From Saccharicrinis sp. (GTDB taxonomy: Bacteria; Bacteroidota; Bacteroidia; Bacteroidales; Marinilabiliaceae), in assembly GCA_024635585.1 (NCBI GenBank), contig JAGXIP010000220.1, positions 1 to 64,000 of the forward strand: a DNA stretch of 64,000 nucleotides. Direction: 5' to 3'. Below, in pieces: positions 25,111-34,442 of this stretch (position 1 is its first letter; each line of letters opens with the position of its first letter). The translations under genes were made by a program, and so were the position numbers. A model generated the notes under the pieces. The model made no database searches and had not been told where the DNA came from. It saw only the letters and a program-made list of their open reading frames with translations.

Positions 25111-28005
25111 ATGAGGCCTTCTATTTTATTTAAGTTTACAATCCGCCAGACTGCTGGATTTGTTGTTTTTGCATTAAGTGGGTTGCTTTATCTCATTACC
25201 TTATCGCCTACTGTAAATTTTTGGGATAGCGGTGAGTTTATTGCCTGTGCCAACGGTCTTCAAGTTGGCCATGCACCCGGTGCACCTTTGTATTTAATGT
25301 TGTCCCGGATGTTTGGGGCTTTTGCACCCGCAGAATATGTGGCAGTTTGTATTAATTTTTTATCCGCTATGACCTCGGCAGCTGCTATTTGGCTTTTATA
25401 TTCCACGCTATTGCTTATTTTAAAAAAAGTGCAGCAAAACACGCCGGATAGCTTTTCAATTCTGTCGGCCACAATAGCTTCACTCACCTTTGCTTATACC
25501 GATACTTTTTGGTTTTCGGCGGTTGAGGCCGAGGTTTATGCCCTTTCGCTATTTTTTACAGCATTTACTATTTGGGCAGTATTAAAGTGGGAAAATGAGT
25601 TGCCAAGTCGTAAAGCTCATCGCTGGCTTTTGCTGATTGCCTTTACCATGGGCTTGTCGGTGGGTGTTCACCTGCTTAATTTGTTGTGTATCCCGGTAGT
25701 AATTTATTGGGTATTCATTCATCTAAATACAAATAAAAACAGCAAACATGTAGTGGGCTTGTTGTTGGGCATGGCCGTTTTAGTGGTGGTTCAGTTTTTT
25801 GTGGTGCAAAACGGATTATTCCTAGCAAAAAAAATGGAGCTATTGCTGGTCAACTCCTTTCATCTGCCTGTACATTCCGGTTTATTGTTGTTTGTCATAT
25901 TGCTGATTGCTTCCTTGGTCATTGGAATTTATGTCTCCAGAAAAAGAAATCAGGTGCTTCACTTCCTTTTTGTGGGTGCAACCCTATTTCTGATTGGGCT
26001 CTCATCGTATGCCATGGTCATTATTAGAGCCAATGCGCATCCGGATATCAATCTGAACAGTCCTACAGATGTTTTTTCGTTAGAATCGTTTATAAACCGC
26101 GAGCAATATGGGGAGCGACCTTTGCTGAGAGGGGCATGGTTTGGAGCGGAGCATTACAAAACAGAAGCTATATTTAACTATCGCTTAAATAAGAAGGGGT
26201 TATATGAACGTTTCGAAAAGACACAACAATTACTATACGATAAAGACGATTTGGGTTTTATGCAACGTATGTATAGTTCGCAGCAACATCATGTGCAAGG
26301 ATACCGCTATTGGACTGGATTGCAAGACGACGAAAAACCAACCTTGATGCACCAATTGGATTTTATGTTTAAATACCAGCTTGGGCATATGTATTTCCGA
26401 TATTTTATGTGGAACTTCTCGGGACGCCAAAATCATTACCAAGGGCACGGCGACTTTTTAAATGGTAATTATGTCACGGGCTTTCCGTTTATTGACAAGC
26501 ATAGCTTAGGGAGCAGGCACTTTTTGCACACGGACGAACTGACCAGCAAGGCACGAAACCATTATTTTATGCTTCCGCTATTATTTGGTTTGGGCGGTAT
26601 ACTTTTGCTGATAAGAAAGAAAAAATGGCATATGCTGCTTTTTTTGGGTATGTTATTTTTACTCACTGGAGCAGCTATAGCGTTGTACCTTAACCAACCA
26701 CCTTATGAACCTCGCGAAAGGGATTATGTTTTTGTAGGTAGCTTTTACGCCTATGCCATTTTTATCGGTTTGGGCGTGTGGGCATTATTAAAAAAAATAG
26801 CACAATTGTCGCCTTCACAATTTACTAAATGGACGGCTTCAATAGCTATATTACTGGCACTACCAGGGCTTATGATTTCCAATAATTTTGACGACCACAA
26901 CCGTTCCGACCGCACACTGGCTCGCGATTTGGCCTTGTCGTATCTTCAAAGCTGCGGACCCAATGGCATCCTTTTTACCTATGGCGATAACGACACCTAT
27001 CCGCTTTGGTACCTGCAAGAAGTTGAGAATATACGTCGCGACGTTAGTGTTGTAAATATGGGACTTCTCTCGGCCGATTGGTATGTGCAGCAGCAAACTA
27101 TCCGGCAACAGGGAAGGGAGCCCTTGCAGTTTACCATACCCATGGAAAGATATAAAACCGGGGATTTGGATTATGCGGGGGTAGTCAATAGAGTAGATTC
27201 TCCCCTTGCTCTTACGGCTGCATTAAATTTTGTTGGCGACACTGCGTCGGATACCCAACTTGCTATGGGTGGTGGAAGTAAATTAGATTATTTGCCTTCT
27301 GATAAATTCCAATTAGGCAGCAATCCTACCTCCATCTTAAAAATAGACAAAAGTTATTTAATGAAGGGTGAGATAGCACTGCTGGATATTATTGCCACCA
27401 ATAGCTCAAATCGACCTATTTATTTTGGTAATGGAACACCACCATCGGCCATGATTGGATTAAATGAGTTTGTGCAGCCTTATGGTATTGTAGGTAAGCT
27501 ATTGTTGGATGAAAAGCACCCGGACACCGACGAATTATATCGCCTGATGAATGAAAAGGTGCATATTTCTACTCCTACCAAAAGTTGGTGGGATCAAACC
27601 TGTACCGATGCCATCCGTCTGTCGGGTTTGCAGAAAGCTGTGCAACTATTGGCTAGTGATTTATTGCAGAAAGGCCAAAAAGCTGAAGGCCAACATATCC
27701 TACAAAAATATGAGGCCTTTAGTCTTGTGGCGCAAAAAAACACTATCAAAACCAATATATCTTGGATTCAGGTACTGTATAGAGCCGACTTGAAGGATGA
27801 AGCTTTGCACTACCTCGAAAAATATGCTTATTCCATATTTCAAAATATTGCATTTTATCGTGAATCCGAATCTTATTTGGGCGAGAATATGCTTTTCTAT
27901 GCCACGGAAGAAGAAGCAAACCTTAAACAACTTCGCAAAGTTGCCATGGAGCATGAGGCGGAAGAGCTTGTTCAACAGATTGATAAGGTTTTGGGGTTAA
28001 AGTAA
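25111..28005 (+). CDS. DUF2723 family membrane protein (GT117/TMEM260-like glycosyltransferase)
   Basis: This protein of about 964 residues has some 12 membrane segments in its N-terminal 520 residues and a soluble C-terminal half. The motif FWDSGEFIACANGLQVGHAPGAP near residues 37-60 (Asp39, Glu42) is the signature of DUF2723. These proteins are related to PMT-type GT-C glycosyltransferases, where an acidic residue in the first periplasmic loop is catalytic. The human relative TMEM260 is a protein O-mannosyltransferase; the bacterial role is probably surface glycosylation from a lipid-linked donor. YLNQPPYEPRERDYVFVGSFYAYAIF near 525-550 is also conserved in the family. I prefer the ATG at 25111 to the TTG at 25087. 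It is monocistronic. Confidence 0.82.
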   Translation: MRPSILFKFTIRQTAGFVVFALSGLLYLITLSPTVNFWDSGEFIACANGLQVGHAPGAPLYLMLSRMFGAFAPAEYVAVCINFLSAMTSAAAIWLLYSTLLLILKKVQQNTPDSFSILSATIASLTFAYTDTFWFSAVEAEVYALSLFFTAFTIWAVLKWENELPSRKAHRWLLLIAFTMGLSVGVHLLNLLCIPVVIYWVFIHLNTNKNSKHVVGLLLGMAVLVVVQFFVVQNGLFLAKKMELLLVNSFHLPVHSGLLLFVILLIASLVIGIYVSRKRNQVLHFLFVGATLFLIGLSSYAMVIIRANAHPDINLNSPTDVFSLESFINREQYGERPLLRGAWFGAEHYKTEAIFNYRLNKKGLYERFEKTQQLLYDKDDLGFMQRMYSSQQHHVQGYRYWTGLQDDEKPTLMHQLDFMFKYQLGHMYFRYFMWNFSGRQNHYQGHGDFLNGNYVTGFPFIDKHSLGSRHFLHTDELTSKARNHYFMLPLLFGLGGILLLIRKKKWHMLLFLGMLFLLTGAAIALYLNQPPYEPRERDYVFVGSFYAYAIFIGLGVWALLKKIAQLSPSQFTKWTASIAILLALPGLMISNNFDDHNRSDRTLARDLALSYLQSCGPNGILFTYGDNDTYPLWYLQEVENIRRDVSVVNMGLLSADWYVQQQTIRQQGREPLQFTIPMERYKTGDLDYAGVVNRVDSPLALTAALNFVGDTASDTQLAMGGGSKLDYLPSDKFQLGSNPTSILKIDKSYLMKGEIALLDIIATNSSNRPIYFGNGTPPSAMIGLNEFVQPYGIVGKLLLDEKHPDTDELYRLMNEKVHISTPTKSWWDQTCTDAIRLSGLQKAVQLLASDLLQKGQKAEGQHILQKYEAFSLVAQKNTIKTNISWIQVLYRADLKDEALHYLEKYAYSIFQNIAFYRESESYLGENMLFYATEEEANLKQLRKVAMEHEAEELVQQIDKVLGLK

Positions 28006-28410
28006 AACAGACAGTTTTTTTATAGTAAAAAAAATGGTGTCCGGTAAACCTTTTTAATTATTTATAAAATGTAATTTTTTATTAGTGTAGAGAGATTTTC
28101 AATTAGATTTAGGTTTACTTCCGCCTCAGAGAAAAGATGGTTCTTTGATACCTTTCAAATTAAAATTCCATCAAAAATTTCCGTGTTGCCAAAAAGTAAG
28201 AGCCCGTGTGGCTTGAGCACTAATTTAAGATGCAAATGTTTCACAGGACAATAGTGTAATAAAACTTACGCTACATAAAATATAGATTAAAGTTAGAGGC
28301 TAATCCCATATCTTTTGATTGTTCCTTACCGCTTCCTTATTTTTTACTTGCTGGTTTAATATTTTCTCGCTATATTTTGAACATAAAACTAACCATTAAA
28401 TCAAGACAAC
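28006..28410. other. 405-base intergenic region holding repeat copy A
   Basis: The region contains no gene. The 145-base dispersed repeat occupies 28093-28237. The remaining bases are AT-rich, and the last 40 before the cytidylate-kinase-like gene contain TATATTTTG, which resembles a -7 element with one extra base. Confidence 0.5.
28093..28237 (+). repeat. 145-bp dispersed intergenic repeat, copy A
   Basis: It matches 35592-35736 over the same length and in the same orientation. Near-identical blocks are CCGCCTCAGAGAAAnGATGGTTCTTTGATACC, CCATCAAAAATTTCCGT and AAAAAGTAAGAGCCCGTGTGGCTTGAG, and the spacers are diverged. GGTTCTTTGATACCTTT can pair imperfectly with AAAAAGTAAGAGCC, so the element can fold as a long hairpin. 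It lies upstream of the cytidylate-kinase-like gene. Confidence 0.75.
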
Positions 28411-29109
28411 ATGGAAAACGTATTTTTAAAATATATGCGCCAAAGATTGGGTACTGGCGATCAGAGCGCAAGCGAGATTCACGAAGGCCCGGTAATAACT
28501 ATTTCGAGAGAGTATGGCTGCCATGCGAAAGAAATTGCCAAGCACTTATCCGAAATGCTTAACGTAAAGCTTAAGCATGAAGGAAAAGAGGTGCAGTGGA
28601 GATGGCTGAGTAAAGAAATAATAGAAGAATCGGCCAGGGAGCTAAAGCTTACTCCAACGCTTATCAAGAATCTTTCGGATTACAAAAACCGAAGCTTTTT
28701 TGAAAACCTAGCCTTGTTTTTTTCGGATACCTATTATCCCAGTGATGCAAAAATAAACAATACCATTGCCAATTTTATTCACACTACGGCCGCACAAGGT
28801 AATGTGGTTATTGTTGGTAGAGCAGCTGAGGCCATCACAAAAAATTTCACAAAGTCATTCCACGTAAAGCTTATTGCTCCCTTGGATTGGAGAGCCGAAG
28901 TTATCAGTACTACCGAAGGTATAGCCTTATCCGAAGCCAAAAGCAAATGTGTGGAGATGGATAAAAGGCGATTTATGTTTAGATCGTATTTCGAAAAAGG
29001 CGCACCCGATGTTGAATTCTATGATGCCATCTTTAATTGCAAGGAAATGAAGGATGAAGAAATTGTGGAGTTGATAATTATTATTGCCGAGTCAAGAGGT
29101 TTTATTTAA
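28411..29109 (+). CDS. Cytidylate kinase-like family protein
   Basis: This 232-residue protein resembles the Cytidylate_kin2 group. A phosphate-binding region GPVITISREYGCHAKEIAKHLSEML (near 25-50) takes the place of the classical Walker A, and VVIVGRAAEAIT near 132 and a SKC...DKRRFMFRSYF lid-like segment near 175-190 follow. Such proteins are predicted NMP/dCMP-type kinases but few have been tested, so the substrate is uncertain. The gene is preceded by a 145-bp dispersed repeat and followed, after 153 bases, by the ABC-3C operon. There is no sign that it belongs to that operon. Confidence 0.75.
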   Translation: MENVFLKYMRQRLGTGDQSASEIHEGPVITISREYGCHAKEIAKHLSEMLNVKLKHEGKEVQWRWLSKEIIEESARELKLTPTLIKNLSDYKNRSFFENLALFFSDTYYPSDAKINNTIANFIHTTAAQGNVVIVGRAAEAITKNFTKSFHVKLIAPLDWRAEVISTTEGIALSEAKSKCVEMDKRRFMFRSYFEKGAPDVEFYDAIFNCKEMKDEEIVELIIIIAESRGFI

Positions 29110-29262
29110 TTCAGAACTTGCTTCAATAAATTCAAGGTTAAACCTTAGCACAGTATATAAGAAATGTGTTTTTAAAAATATACTGGCTGTTGCAACCAAT
29201 TTTAGAGAAGCATTCTGCATATTTTAAAACTGATTGTTAGATGAAAACTATATCTTTGAGAC

Positions 29263-30072
29263 ATGGGAAAAGGACCAAGAAATTATTCTGATTTAACCAT
29301 TAAAAGGTTATACGCATTATCTGATAATAGGTGTTCATTTCCTGGTTGTACTGTAGTCTTTACAAGCCCAACTAATAATACTAACTTTTCAAATATTTGC
29401 CACATTGAAGATGCCGAAGAAGGAGGACGTTTTAATCCAAATATGACGGATAAACAAAGAGCAAGTTTTGATAATCTTATTTTATTATGTCCTAATCATC
29501 ATATTGAGACTAATGACAATGAGAAATATACAGTTGGTTCTTTAAGAGAGATGAAACAAAAGCATGAAAGTTTAAGTATTAGCAAAGGATTAACAAGAAA
29601 TCCTTCTATGTTAAAAAACACCATAAATGCTATCTCAAATCTATCATTGGAAGATATTTTAGAATCAAAAGATTTAAATGTTTATAGTCCTAAACTAAAA
29701 TTGAAATATAACTCTGTTAAAATAAATTATTCGCTAATTGAAGATTATAAAGTATATCAAGGCAAGATAAATACATTATATGATGAGTTAGAAAGGCAAG
29801 GGTCAATTAAGAAAGAAAAATTACTTAGTAATGTAAATCAAATCTATGCTAAGATTAAAGGAAGCTATGTCTTAGATTCTGAAAGTCCTTTAGAAATTAT
29901 TCGCTTAAATGCTGATAATATTATAGATAATGTATTTGATGAGCTATACAGGCAGCTTGAGAATTCCAATTTTTTTGAAGAAGATATAATCTTAGGTGTT
30001 AGATTAATATTGGTGGATGCCTTTATAAGATGTAAAATATTAGAAGAACCAACGGGAAATGATAATCAGTAA
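29263..30072 (+). CDS. HNH endonuclease component of an ABC-3C-like system
   Basis: This 269-residue protein has an HNH/McrA-type nuclease domain in its first 105 residues. A zinc-knuckle pair Cys24-X4-Cys29 is followed by CHIEDAEEGGRFNP with the putative catalytic His47, then LILLCPNHH (Cys76, His79, His80). The remaining 160 residues are helical and show no known enzyme motif. In ABC-three-component systems this part docks the effector on the ATPase complex. The stop overlaps the next gene by 14 bases. A TATCTTTG -7 element ends only 4 bases before the ATG, so the transcript may be leaderless or a later start may be used. Base composition is more AT-rich than the flanks. Confidence 0.72.
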   Translation: MGKGPRNYSDLTIKRLYALSDNRCSFPGCTVVFTSPTNNTNFSNICHIEDAEEGGRFNPNMTDKQRASFDNLILLCPNHHIETNDNEKYTVGSLREMKQKHESLSISKGLTRNPSMLKNTINAISNLSLEDILESKDLNVYSPKLKLKYNSVKINYSLIEDYKVYQGKINTLYDELERQGSIKKEKLLSNVNQIYAKIKGSYVLDSESPLEIIRLNADNIIDNVFDELYRQLENSNFFEEDIILGVRLILVDAFIRCKILEEPTGNDNQ

Positions 30073-30292
30073 AGATATAAATCCAGAAAGAGACTTCTAT
30101 TATTTGGGAGCTAAAACAATTGAGATTTTATCTTCCACAGAGGATGAGAAAATGGATTTTTTCTCTGTCTTTGATGCGTTAAAGTCATCTGAAAATATTT
30201 CACTAAATTTGTTTACGCTTACTTTAGACTGGCTTTTTATTATTGGAGTAATCAGCAAATCTCACAAAGGATACATAGTAAAATGTTTTTAA
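30059..30292 (+). CDS. Small middle component of an ABC-3C-like system
   Basis: This is a 77-residue acidic/hydrophobic helical protein (ERDFYYLGAKTIEILSS...) with the size and helix pattern of the winged-helix-like 'middle components' that sit between effector and ATPase genes in ABC-three-component systems. The nearest type by eye is MC6, but this was not tested. It overlaps both neighbours (14 bases upstream, 10 downstream), which indicates tight translational coupling and fixed stoichiometry. No catalytic residues are visible; an adaptor role is inferred from position. Confidence 0.65.
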   Translation: MIISKDINPERDFYYLGAKTIEILSSTEDEKMDFFSVFDALKSSENISLNLFTLTLDWLFIIGVISKSHKGYIVKCF

Positions 30293-31977
30293 AAAGCCTT
30301 ACAATACAAAATGATGACGTTTTAATAAGAGAAATCTCTTTTCATAAAGGAATTAATCTTATTGTTGACGAGACTAAATCAAAGAACAAAACAGAATCTG
30401 GAAATAGTGTTGGAAAAACTACGGTATTAAGACTTATTGATTTTTGCTTAGATGGAAATGGAAGCAATATTTATATTGACCCTGAATTTAAAAACACAAA
30501 TAAGAAGATTGAGACGTTCTTAAAAGAAAATAATATTCTTATCACACTTGTATTAATAGAAGATTTTGATGATGAAAATTCTAAGACTATAACAATCCAG
30601 CGGAATTTTTTATCCTATAAATACAAAATACAGACAATTAATGGAGAGGCATTAAGTAATGATGAGTTTTCGAGCACTTTAAAAGAACTGATTTTTGAAT
30701 CAACCGAAAAACAGCCAACTTTAAAACAGCTTAAATCGAAGAATATAAGAGATGAAAAGAATAAGTTAACGCAAACGATTCGAGTACTTCCTCAAAATGT
30801 AACAACAGATGCAATATATGAATCATTACATCTTTTTTGGTTTGGTATTAATATAGACACCTCCAAAGATAAGTTGGTGAGAGATAAAAAGATTGAAGAA
30901 AAATTGCAGATCCGGCTGAGGAAAGAAAGCAATTTATCACAAATAAATCAATCATTAATTATTATTAATAAACAAATCGAAGTTCTGAATAACAAAAAAG
31001 AACTTTTTAATTTAAATGAAAAATACGAGGAAGAGCTTCAAAGTCTAAATATCATTAAATTAAATATTAATAAAGTTTCTACTAACCTTTCTCGCCTTGA
31101 GCTAAGAAAAGAACTTATTTTTGAGAGTAAGGTTGAATTTGAGAAGGATGTTACCCATATAGATATTGAACAGATAAAAAGAATGTATGAAAAAGCTAAA
31201 TCATTCATTCCGAATATCCAAAGATCGTTTGAAGAAACAGTATCATTTCATAATGATATGATACAAGAAAAAGTTGCATATATCACGGAGGAACTACCAA
31301 CTCTTGAACATGAAATTTATCAACTTAAAAGATATCTAAATTCTTTTATAATTCAAGAAAAATCTATTTCTGAATCTTTAAATAAATCAGGTGCAATTGA
31401 AGATTTGCAGATGATAATCAATAAACTTAATTCATATCATGAAAAGAAAGGGAGTTTTGAAGAGCAGAAACGCCTTTGGGAAAAGTCAAATGATAATCTG
31501 AAACAACTAAATGATAAATTGAATAAAATCAATAAGAATATTTTATCTAAAGATGAATTAATTCAGCAAAGAATAGTAGAGTTTAATTCGTATTTTTCAG
31601 ATATATCAAGTCGTTTAGATGGTGTTCATTCTTTGCTAAGTGCAGATAATGAAGGTGGCATATACAAATTTAAAATAGATAATATTGAGGGTAATCCAGG
31701 GACTGGCAGCAAGAAAAGTCAGATGGCTTCGTTTGATTTGGCATATATTAAATTTGCAGACGCTATTAATATTCCTTGTCTCCATTTTATATTGCAAGAC
31801 CAAATAGAAAATGTTCATTCAAATCAGATTTCAAATTTATTGACTGAGATAGTTGATGAAGTAAATTGTCAATATGTACTTCCTGTTCTTAGAGATAAAC
31901 TGCCAAGCAATATTGATATTAAACCTTTTGAAATATTATCATTATCACAGTCGGATAAGTTATTTAGAGTAGAATGA
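30283..31977 (+). CDS. DUF2326-like SMC/RecN-type ABC ATPase of an ABC-3C-like system
   Basis: This 564-residue ATPase has a Walker A GNSVGKTT at 40-47, framed by INLIVDETKSKNKTESGNSVGKTTVLRLIDFCL, the typical lead-in of DUF2326 ATPases. A long coiled-coil region follows (about 200-440). The C-terminal catalytic half contains KKSQMASFDLAYIKFAD (signature-like) and PCLHFILQDQIENV (Walker B-like). The family couples nucleic-acid or invader sensing to an effector. Here the HNH protein would be the nuclease released or activated. It is the last gene of the operon, overlapping the middle component by 10 bases. A 7-bp perfect hairpin lies 16 bases after the stop. Confidence 0.78.
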   Translation: MFLKSLTIQNDDVLIREISFHKGINLIVDETKSKNKTESGNSVGKTTVLRLIDFCLDGNGSNIYIDPEFKNTNKKIETFLKENNILITLVLIEDFDDENSKTITIQRNFLSYKYKIQTINGEALSNDEFSSTLKELIFESTEKQPTLKQLKSKNIRDEKNKLTQTIRVLPQNVTTDAIYESLHLFWFGINIDTSKDKLVRDKKIEEKLQIRLRKESNLSQINQSLIIINKQIEVLNNKKELFNLNEKYEEELQSLNIIKLNINKVSTNLSRLELRKELIFESKVEFEKDVTHIDIEQIKRMYEKAKSFIPNIQRSFEETVSFHNDMIQEKVAYITEELPTLEHEIYQLKRYLNSFIIQEKSISESLNKSGAIEDLQMIINKLNSYHEKKGSFEEQKRLWEKSNDNLKQLNDKLNKINKNILSKDELIQQRIVEFNSYFSDISSRLDGVHSLLSADNEGGIYKFKIDNIEGNPGTGSKKSQMASFDLAYIKFADAINIPCLHFILQDQIENVHSNQISNLLTEIVDEVNCQYVLPVLRDKLPSNIDIKPFEILSLSQSDKLFRVE

Positions 31978-31992
31978 AAAATGACTACAACA

Positions 31993-32011
31993 TGCAACGC
32001 ATGACGTTGCA
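31993..32011. repeat. Perfect hairpin TGCAACG-CATGA-CGTTGCA after the ABC-3C operon
   Basis: A 7-bp perfect stem lies 16 bases after the ATPase stop codon and before the convergent helicase gene. There is no T-tract, so terminator strength is doubtful. It may instead mark the edge of the inserted module. Confidence 0.4.
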
Positions 32012-32115
32012 GTTTAGGTGATTAACAATCATTCTATCACAGCTATGTCAAGTTCGGAGTATCTGGATAGAAAAGTGTCCGCAATCCCTATTTTTTTCGC
32101 AACAATCTATCAATT

Positions 32116-34343
32116 CTACCCTTTCTGTGCAGTCATATAAGCTACAGCAAGCCTTAATTCACCATAGGAGTAATCGCTGCCCAGCTCATTTTTTAACGGG
32201 GTTAAGGCAAAGGTATCCAATTTATGGATGGCTTTTTCGATGAAAGCCAGCTTGTCTTTTTTAATAAAATCCAGCACATCCAGTTCGCCCTGTTGCACGT
32301 AATGAGCCAGGTGTCCTTCTACCGTTCCTTCGGTTATAGATCTGTCTTTGGCTATGGTTTTTACATTTTTGCCCTTTTTGTACATCACTAAGGAAATCAA
32401 CTTGGTATCTTCTTTTCGCTTTATCTCGGTAGAATCTTTTTTCTTCTTTGATCTTCCCAAATTTTCTCTGGATTCGGCAAAAGCAGGCTTTTTGATGGCC
32501 TCTTTATCAAAAGCGGTACCTTCAATGGAAGATTTGACAAGGCTTTGTGCTTTATAAATAAGCTGAAGCTGACCATAGTAGAGGTTAGATAGATCAATTA
32601 ATTCGGTATGATAAGCCTTGGCACCTTTAACGCCTTTTAGGTCATTGCTTTGTTCCCTTATTGCATCGTGTATGTTTTTAATCAGTGGCTCAAAATAGGC
32701 AGTTGCTTTGTTTATCCTTTCCAGCAAATGAGGCAAATAGTTTTTTTCTCCTGACGTTACGATACGGTTCACTTCTCCCCTAAAACTATCGCCCACAGTG
32801 CGCAATGGCTCGGTTAATTTGAGCCATTCTAAGGCCTTACTTTTATATTGCTGTTTGGCCGATTTATTTACATCCTTAGTATAGGTAGAGATATGATAGC
32901 TCAGATCCTGCATCAATCCTGAAAAATCAAAAGCCCCCATTACGAAGCTCTGGAAATATTTTCTGGATTCTTCCTCTAAAATAGGCTCCAGCTCTTCTTG
33001 TTGCTTTTTTATGGTAGCAAAAGAGCTTAGCGAGGGATCCACTTGTAATCCTTCCGTTGGAACAGGTGAGGTTAGTATCAGGCCTTCCAGCGTGCGTAAC
33101 CGCGACAAGGCCACATATATCTGCCCTGGAGCAAAGGCATTTTGTACATCAATAATAGCTTTATCGAAGGTGAGACCCTGACTTTTGTGCACCGTAATAG
33201 CCCAAGCCAGTTTTAAAGGGTACTGCTTAAAAGTGCCCACTATGCTTTCATCTATTTCGTTGGAATCCTTATCCACCGTATATTTTTTATTCTCCCAAAG
33301 ATAGGGTTCGGCCATTGCAGGTGTCGAACCATCTGTAAAGCTTACTTCTATTTGCTCCTTATTTAATTTTGTTATGGTACCTATTTTGCCATTAAAATAC
33401 TTTTGCTCGCCGGAGTAATCATTTTTGGTAAACATAACCTGGGCACCCATCTTAAACTCTAACCTGTCCTCGGTGGGGTAGCTAAATTCCTTAAAATCAC
33501 CAGTTACCTCAGCCTTAAAAAACACTGATTTTTGTTGAATGCTTTGCAATGCTTTTAAATTTTTATCATTGGCAATACGGTTGTGCGTGGTGAGTAGAAT
33601 AACCCCTTCGTCGCTTTTTTGTGCATAATCGGGCTTGTAATATTTATTGAGCAACTGCGCATCAGCCTCCGTCATTTTATTGTTGCGCAGGTTATTTAAT
33701 AGGTTGATAAAAGTATTGTCGCTTTGGCGATAAATCTTTTCCAGCTCAACATATAAGGGTGGAGTTTGACGCAGCACCTGTGCACTAAAAAAGAAAATAG
33801 TAGGGTAATAGGCACCCACAACTCTCCATTCGTCGTCCTTAACCACGGAGGTAACTGCAATAAATCGCCAATGAAAAGCACTTGTACACCACCAAAAGGC
33901 AAATCCCTTTCGTGGCGGACGCTCCGTAAAATAAGGTCGATGGCATCCAGTAAATCGGCACGCAACATACTCACCTCATCAATAATCAACAGCTCCATTT
34001 TTTTAAGCATGTTGCGCTTTGTTTTGTGCATCTGAAACGAACTGAGTAGGGTGCGCGGTGTATTAACCTGTGTGCTTAGGTATTGGTTATTAAGTCCGTT
34101 GTTATCTGGGATAAAAGCACCAAAGGGCAACTGAAACAGAGAATGCAAGGTTACACCACCTGCGTTGATGGCTGCGATTCCGGTGGGCGCGGCTACAATA
34201 ACACTTTTATGGGTGTGCTGCCTGATATTACGTAAAAAAGTGGTTTTACCTGTACCTGCTTTACCTGTGAGAAAAATATTTTGGTTGGTGTTATTGATAA
34301 ATTTAGCCACCAAATGCGGCATAGAATCGAGTTGCTGGTTCAT
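32116..34343 (-). pseudogene. Pif1/RecD-like helicase with C-terminal HTH, interrupted by a frameshift
   Basis: Two overlapping ORFs together encode one helicase of about 742 residues. The first (from ATG at 34343) has Walker A GKAGTGKTTFLRNI, LLIIDEVSML (Walker B) and ends its good homology at FIGDLLQLPP. The second frame continues VVKDDEWRVVGAYYP... and carries KLAWAITVHKSQGLTFDKAIID, VALSRLRTLEGL and a C-terminal HTH-like repeat region (KKGKNVKTIAKDRSITEGTVEGHL). The break is near 33846, where CCTCCG-TGGTT lacks one base compared with an LPPVV reading. Either the gene is inactivated or this is a sequence error; no slippery heptamer is evident. Confidence 0.8.
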
Positions 34344-34442
34344 GGTAGTTTGTAATTGAATAATTTGCAAAATAACGAAAACCATCAACAATTGCCCACT
34401 ACTTTTTTAAGAATATATCCTGCCAAGCAGAATCGTTGTCAA

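Noticed and set aside
29263-31977. Septu (PtuA/PtuB) defence system, because of ATPase plus HNH
   Set aside because: The HNH gene comes first, a small middle gene is present, and the ATPase has the DUF2326-type lead-in with a long coiled coil. This fits ABC-3C better than Septu.
33766-34035. 89-residue plus-strand ORF over the helicase frameshift
   Set aside because: It is antisense to conserved helicase motifs and has no features of its own.
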